Shown here: one piece after another, positions 1 to 64,000 of the stretch
How the letters are laid out: every line of letters starts with the position of its first letter
How positions within the stretch are numbered: position 1 is the first letter of the stretch
NCBI GenBank assembly: GCA_054601695.1
Contig: BAAHQB010000385.1
Span: 62,001 to 126,000 of the forward strand
Source: Amorphochlora amoebiformis
Taxonomy: Eukaryota > Cercozoa > Chlorarachniophyceae
Length of the DNA: 64,000 nt
Direction of reading: 5' to 3'
The notes under the pieces: model-generated
The model's database searches: none
Seen by the model: only the letters and a program-made list of their open reading frames with translations
Told to the model about the DNA's origin: nothing
Translations under genes and position numbers: made by a program

Positions 1-58
1 TATATTTACATATTTATCACATTAATAGAACCAACGTCTACGTTGCATAATGGAACCT

Positions 59-108
<50 letters not shown>

Positions 109-144
109 GGCTACCAGTAAAGACGGATACATAAGTAGATTTAC

Positions 145-298
145 CCCATCTCGATGCACGGCCCTGTTTGCCTATGTAACACGATACCTTAGACCGAGCA
201 TTCAAAAGGTTTATACATACATACACTGCGACATACATACATTTAAACATACATATATATTCATATGTACATATATGTATATATTATATTATACATAT

Positions 299-330
<32 letters not shown>

Positions 331-619
331 GTAACATAGTTACCACAACGGTACTATGATTTGGTTTATTTATGATTGACTAGATTATCTGTTATTTAAA
401 TTTGCAGCTCGCAATTTCAAAAATACTCGAATCTTAGCAATGTTCCGCTAAAACCTAATAGTCTGAAGCAGGTTACTACCGGGTAGTACCAGATTAGGCG
501 ATCTCCAGCAATCTACGGGATTTCCAGCGATCTCCAGCAAAGCTATAACTATGCTTCTGTGATATTTACTAATTGAAATGCATCCTCTCATGCTATTTAT
601 ATCATTGCTCTAACAAATA

Positions 620-684
<65 letters not shown>

Positions 685-1070
685 TTGAATATGTAGCTAT
701 TTTTTATTTTTTATAGTATTACAAGCCACAGCCTTTTTTTCGCCTCTTTAAGCTTTAACTCGGAGTAAAAGATGGAGATTTGGCCTGATGAAATACTTCT
801 ATTTATGCACATGTAACATTTGTACCATTTAAGTATGGATCGTATACTTATGTATACCTACATACGTACATACGTACATACTTACATCATACATGAAATA
901 TGCATGTATGTATGACTGTATGAGATACCTGCAATGAAGGCCGCGGCAAGGACAATGCAGTACTGGACGAGTCTTTCGTATCTGCGAGTTATTAGACATC
1001 CGTAAATGTCCACACTTATCCTTTAGCCCGAAATACCATAAGGATTCGAATCATATGCATATATATATAT

Positions 1071-1104
<34 letters not shown>

Positions 1105-1107
1105 AAT

Positions 1108-1155
<48 letters not shown>

Positions 1156-1370
1156 GTTTATGGATATACGTATGTGTCTATTTGTATAACAAAAACTAAA
1201 CTAATACTAGTAGTAATAATAATGATGATAATAATAATAATATTTAAACTAGAACACATGTTTAAACGTTATTTAAATGTACCTATATACATGTAGATAT
1301 GTACATACACCCACACACATGTACTTCTTTATATATATGTATATATATATATATGTATATATATATATAG

Positions 1371-1402
<32 letters not shown>

Positions 1403-1597
1403 CACACATTCATTATCATACATATAATAAAACCGGTCCTGCTGGGAGAAGTTGTTCGTAACAGCATACCCTATCCAATCTCCGATGACCACCTTAAATG
1501 AACCATATTGTTAATTGGAACCACCTGTGGAAGCATTACTGATATACCTCCGTTGATAGCACTGCAACCATCATGATTACGGCCATAATTTCGCTGT

Positions 1598-1639
<42 letters not shown>

Positions 1640-1673
1640 TATATATATATATATATATTATATACATATATAT

Positions 1674-1723
<50 letters not shown>

Positions 1724-1892
1724 TGTATGTATGTATGTAACATACACCTATATGTTATATATATATATAAGTTACGCGAGGACATATTCTTTGGATACCA
1801 CAGCTCATACACCTTCCCAGCGGTCTCTCAATTTCTCTCTCCCTACCTCGTGACAGTCTGGACGCATAGATTATACCACGTGATGAGGAAGA
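145..1892 (-). CDS. Polytopic membrane protein, partial gene leaving the left edge
   Basis: Five exons chain with matching phase on the minus strand: 1847-1892, 1548-1593, 1422-1492, 929-981, 723-784; a sixth at 145-187 is possible. Each is bounded by an AG acceptor and a GTA-type donor (GTAGGG, GTATAT, GTATGA, GTATCT, GTAATA). The product is hydrophobic: [29 protein letters not shown] and [17 protein letters not shown] look like membrane segments. A soluble stretch ([15 protein letters not shown]) lies between them and a basic tail ([16 protein letters not shown]) follows the last helix. No family was recognised. No start codon is visible, so this may be the 3' part of the gene that ends at 2671, if the stop there is skipped by splicing, or a separate gene. 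The phase chain across five exons is strong evidence of coding; the function is unknown. Confidence 0.62.
465..560 (+). repeat. Fragment of the same dispersed element body
   Basis: GGTTACTACCGGGTAGTACC followed by CGATCTCCAGCAATCTACGG and CCAGCGATCTCCAGC parallels the 4800-4880 part of the larger copy. The fragment lacks a recognisable head. Confidence 0.5.
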
Positions 1893-1932
1893 CTGTTGAT
1901 AAAATGTTTTTATACACAATACGTATTATACA

Positions 1933-1989
<57 letters not shown>

Positions 1990-2048
1990 CAAAGCCTTTG
2001 TTTGTATTATTATGTATATGTATATGTATATGTATATATACATATATA

Positions 2049-2081
<33 letters not shown>

Positions 2082-2094
2082 GTATATATAACAT

Positions 2095-2135
<41 letters not shown>

Positions 2136-2277
2136 GTGTATATACATATATAATGTATATATACATATATATACATATATATACATATATATATATATGT
2201 GTACATATTATATATATATATGTTGTATATATACATACATATATATATATATATTTAAATATACGTATATATATATG

Positions 2278-2353
<76 letters not shown>

Positions 2354-2495
2354 ATATATATATGTATATATATGTATATGTGTGTGTATATATATGTATA
2401 TATATATATATGTGTATATATGTGTGTATATATATATATAATATATGTGCTAAGGACGCTCAATACTTACATCTGCACATAAGCATTGACATATA

Positions 2496-2543
<48 letters not shown>

Positions 2544-2670
2544 CATTATATATATATATATACATATATATATACATATATATATATATGTATTTATATA
2601 ATAATATATAATGTCATACCTATTCACATATATACAAGTAATATATAATGTCATACACGCACCTGCCCAC

Positions 2671-10481
<7,811 letters not shown>

Positions 10482-10521
10482 CTGTATCATGTTGTGTGAG
10501 ATACACACATTACATATATAC

Positions 10522-10608
<87 letters not shown>

Positions 10609-10639
10609 TTTATATATATATATATTTCTTTTTATATGT

Positions 10640-10671
<32 letters not shown>

Positions 10672-10695
10672 CGTTCCATACATATGCGTAGATTA

Positions 10696-10726
<31 letters not shown>

Positions 10727-10755
10727 TGTATATATATATATTATATATATAATAC

Positions 10756-28671
<17,916 letters not shown>

Positions 28672-29214
28672 ATCTTCCTGTGCTGAGAGTGCTTTCGCGT
28701 CGGGTTGATGGAGTCCTTCGAAATCGCCGTCTTTTTATTATTATTTTTGATTTTTTATTTTCGGGCGGTTTCATATGTGACACGCCGTATAGTCACTAGG
28801 TGATGGGATTGACAGCCAACACTCATGGTTCGCTCAGCCCCGGCAAGTAGGCACCAATACTCTCAGTAGATAAGTCTTATAACCTATCCACCTTTCCTCT
28901 CCTTCCTGAACTAGTGGAGTTGCATCGTGGCAACATCATGGAACTCTCTTCTCACTTCCTTTTCCCTCCGTTTCTCTATTCACCTTCACTAATAGCCATA
29001 TCCCTCTCCAACGCTCTCTTCCTCTTTTTTCTCTCGTATCTCTGTACCGTAGTAACTCTCTCCCTACTTCTTCCCGTGATAATGGCAATACGCATGGGAC
29101 TACTACTAGTACTATCCAGACTACTTGACGGAAGCCTTATGATGCTGTATAATGATTTCTTGATATCGTCTCTAGGCCAGATTCTAGGGTATCCAGTAGT
29201 GCGCGTTATATATG

Positions 29215-29261
<47 letters not shown>

Positions 29262-29342
29262 TGTATAAATATTATATATATATATATATACATAATATAA
29301 AATAATTATACAATCATATGCTATGATTTCTAGAATCCGGCC

Positions 29343-29406
<64 letters not shown>

Positions 29407-29917
29407 TAACTAGTATACTAGTATATCCAGTATATCTAGATATCTATCTTGTACATATTCTCTATTCTCTAGATTCTGGATATTATATTCTAAGATATTA
29501 CACTAGTCACACACAACTAGACTAGTAGACAATCTGGACAATATACTAGATCCAAGAGCTCTAGGAGCTAGCGCTATATAGTAGAGATCTAGTAGATATA
29601 TATGATCTACTAGATCTAGATGATTGTGTGTTTTTCGCACATGAGTACATAATTTTTTTTACTTAATTATGTCTCTAGGTCCTAGAGGTCCTAGAGCTAG
29701 TAGAGGTCTACCAGTACTAGAGTAGTATCTACGTACTTTGTCTAGGAGTATGTGTGTGCTCATTGCAATTCAAGTTGAACTTGATCATGAGTAGTGATGC
29801 TACAATGCTAGAATGTCTAGAGAGCTTGCAGTACCCTTATCCGGGTCTCGAACGATATCTACCCACGAGCTGGAGCTTTTCAACTAGTCTAGTTTAAATT
29901 GTATACAAGATGAACCT
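28672..29917. other. Intergenic gap between the RasGEF and CNB/RGS genes, with a CTAG-rich island
   Basis: 28740-29215 is unique sequence with a pyrimidine-biased stretch and no convincing gene. 29220-29405 is TA repeat. From about 29405 the tetramer CTAG appears some 24 times up to 29950, against about two expected by chance. It includes the 3' edge of the CNB/RGS coding exon. Confidence 0.7.
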
Positions 29918-41280
<11,363 letters not shown>

Positions 41281-41400
41281 CTAGAAACGATTAATAGTTG
41301 ACATCGGAAATCGTTAAAAGTAGTTACTATATTTTACTCGTACCATAGTTTTGGGCAAAGACGGCATGAAAACTTGCGGCGATTCTGGGGAAAAACCCAT

Positions 41401-49669
<8,269 letters not shown>

Positions 49670-50105
49670 GGTTGAATACCTGTAAGATTTCTAGTGATCT
49701 AAGGGCCTAGAAATTAAACATAATGCGATGTATGAAATACATTGCTCGGGGAAGTGTCAACACCTGGGAAGCCACGGCAATCAGAAAGGCCGATATTTTC
49801 TCGCACGAAATTGGAAAGATTTAAAAATCGCGGCGCGAGGCTGCGGCCATGCAGAACGGAACACAAACGCGAAAGGTGGAACCGGGCGGAATTGTCTCTG
49901 CATTTTTTTTATATATATCGTATATCATATATTCTCGACTTCCGAAGATTCGACCTGGTTTCTGGGGCTTTGAACATGAACATATTAGAGCAAAATGTTT
50001 GACCGTCCAATCGGTCACCACAACGAGGGTGTCCATTCCTAACTCCAAACTTGATGACCAGTGCTCTAGGCCTGGATCTATGTTTATACTCACCGATTCT
50101 TTGGT
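49670..50105. promoter_or_regulatory. Shared intergenic promoter region between divergent eIF3L and ADA1 genes
   Basis: The two start codons face away from each other across 436 bp. This gap is one of the few stretches of its size with no TA array, and it carries a GC-richer core around 49825-49890. No TATA box or other element stands out, and transcription starts are not visible. That both genes use the gap as a bidirectional promoter is inferred from layout only. Confidence 0.5.
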
Positions 50106-63249
<13,144 letters not shown>

Positions 63250-63550
63250 ATATTGTTAGCGCAACGGTAATCCAGACTTTGGTATTCGTAAATGGCAGTC
63301 TGGGATTAGGTTCGCTTGAAATCCGTTTGGAATATGACAAACGATTATTGATAACCTATGTGCGATAGTCGGATACTTCCTTTCTTCTTCCGGAACCCAT
63401 GGGTTCTGTCGATTCCGAGGTGGTTGGGTTCCGATCCCTTTCCGATCCCTTTATGCTCTACTAGTCGGGGTCTATCTAACCTTAGTCTAACGACGGTCTA
63501 ACACCTTGTAGTTGACTAGCTATAGGTTCCGCGCTAGCTACACATGCTGT

Positions 63551-63558
<8 letters not shown>
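63250..63558 (+). mobile_element. Dispersed element copy 3
   Basis: Same termini and head (GTTAGCGCAACGG; B-box-like GGTTCGCTTGA) and the shared segments TCGGATACTTCCTTTCTTC and GACTAGCTATAGGTTCCGCG. It carries extra sequence in the middle, including a short tandem duplication of TTCCGATCCCTTT. It sits in TA repeat upstream of the UPRT-like gene. Confidence 0.75.
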
Positions 63559-63629
<71 letters not shown>

Positions 63630-63674
63630 TGTATGTGTATGTGTGTATCATGTGACATACTCGTAAACACAAAC

Positions 63675-63769
63675 CTACGGAGCCGAGGTGGGGACTCCTC
63701 TTGAGCCGACCAGGAGGAAAGGGGGTCATGGCGATACCCAGTGCCTTAGCCAGAATCAGCCGACCCACC
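63675..63769 (-). CDS. Single exon of an unidentified gene at the right edge
   Basis: An AG acceptor after a pyrimidine stretch and a GTTTGT donor bound a 95-nt open exon reading VGRLILAKALGIAMTPF, then a Pro/Arg-rich segment. Codon content differs sharply from the flanking TA arrays. The rest of the gene presumably lies upstream beyond 64 kb, or its 3' end lies in the repeat region toward the UPRT-like gene. The family was not recognised. Confidence 0.45.
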
Positions 63770-63834
63770 CTGAAAATCAAGCAAATTCTCATATATGTGT
63801 TTGTGATATACATATATATATATATATATATATA

Positions 63835-63868
<34 letters not shown>

Positions 63869-63879
63869 CCCAACCATGA

Positions 63880-64000
63880 CCCACGCCCTTAAGAATAGCC
63901 CTAACCCTAATTTCTTATATCAACCCTAACCCTAAGTTCTTATATTAACACTAGCCCTAACCCTAAGCCCTAGCCTAGCATTAACTATCCCAACCCGAAG
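63880..64000. repeat. Interstitial telomere-like repeat running off the right edge
   Basis: AGCCCTAACCCTAA and AACCCTAACCCTAAG units spaced by short TA-rich stretches; continues to the last base. Confidence 0.85.

Noticed and set aside
28914-29258. 114-residue hydrophobic frame on the plus strand that looks like a small membrane protein
   Set aside because: Its hydrophobicity follows from pyrimidine-rich sequence. It ends by running into a TA array, has no neighbouring in-phase exon, and faces opposite to the surrounding genes.
41344-41400. ATG-led 19-codon exon as the start of the DEP-PH-CNB-RGS gene
   Set aside because: Good ATG and GTACGA donor, but the join to exon 40863-41280 is out of phase, so it was not included. 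The real start may lie elsewhere.

Overview
This is a window of nuclear DNA from a eukaryote, probably a unicellular one. Genes are cut into very short exons (18 to about 500 nt, mostly 40 to 130) with GT..AG introns. The introns are filled with enormous (TA)n arrays, plus (CA)n, (TAA)n, purine tracts and CCCTAA-like repeats. Protein content (SAGA ADA1, eIF3L, RasGEF, RGS, DEP, cyclic-nucleotide-binding domains) fits a protist near the animal/fungal/amoebozoan side of the tree. The species cannot be named from sequence alone.

The genes were rebuilt by hand from splice junctions with matching reading-frame phase. Almost all of the long Tyr/Ile ORFs are translations of TA arrays and are not genes.

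Layout: (1) 0.1-1.9 kb, minus: end of a polytopic membrane-protein gene running off the left edge. (2) 2.7-10.5 kb, minus: a 16-exon polytopic membrane-protein gene. (3) 10.8-28.7 kb, minus: a protein with a PH domain and a RasGEF catalytic domain. (4) 29.9-41.3 kb, minus: a protein of about 1050 residues with DEP, PH, three cyclic-nucleotide-binding (CNB) domains and an RGS domain, an order I do not recall from any described protein. (5) 44.3-49.7 kb, minus: translation factor eIF3 subunit L, complete, 16 exons, 490 residues. (6) 50.1-56.1 kb, plus: SAGA coactivator subunit ADA1/TADA1, complete, 15 exons, 490 residues. (7) 57.5-62.7 kb, minus: a uracil phosphoribosyltransferase-like protein whose intron holds about 850 bp of (CG)n. 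(8) 63.7 kb, minus: one exon of a further gene.

The left 41 kb reads like a signalling block: a cyclic-nucleotide/G-protein regulator, a Ras-family exchange factor and two membrane proteins, all on the minus strand. The right part is housekeeping: eIF3L and ADA1 are divergent from a shared gap of about 440 bp, and ADA1 converges on the UPRT-like gene. Scattered between and within genes are a dispersed element with tRNA-like A/B boxes and terminal inverted repeats, CTAG-rich islands, interstitial telomere-like repeats, and several local exon or intron duplications.
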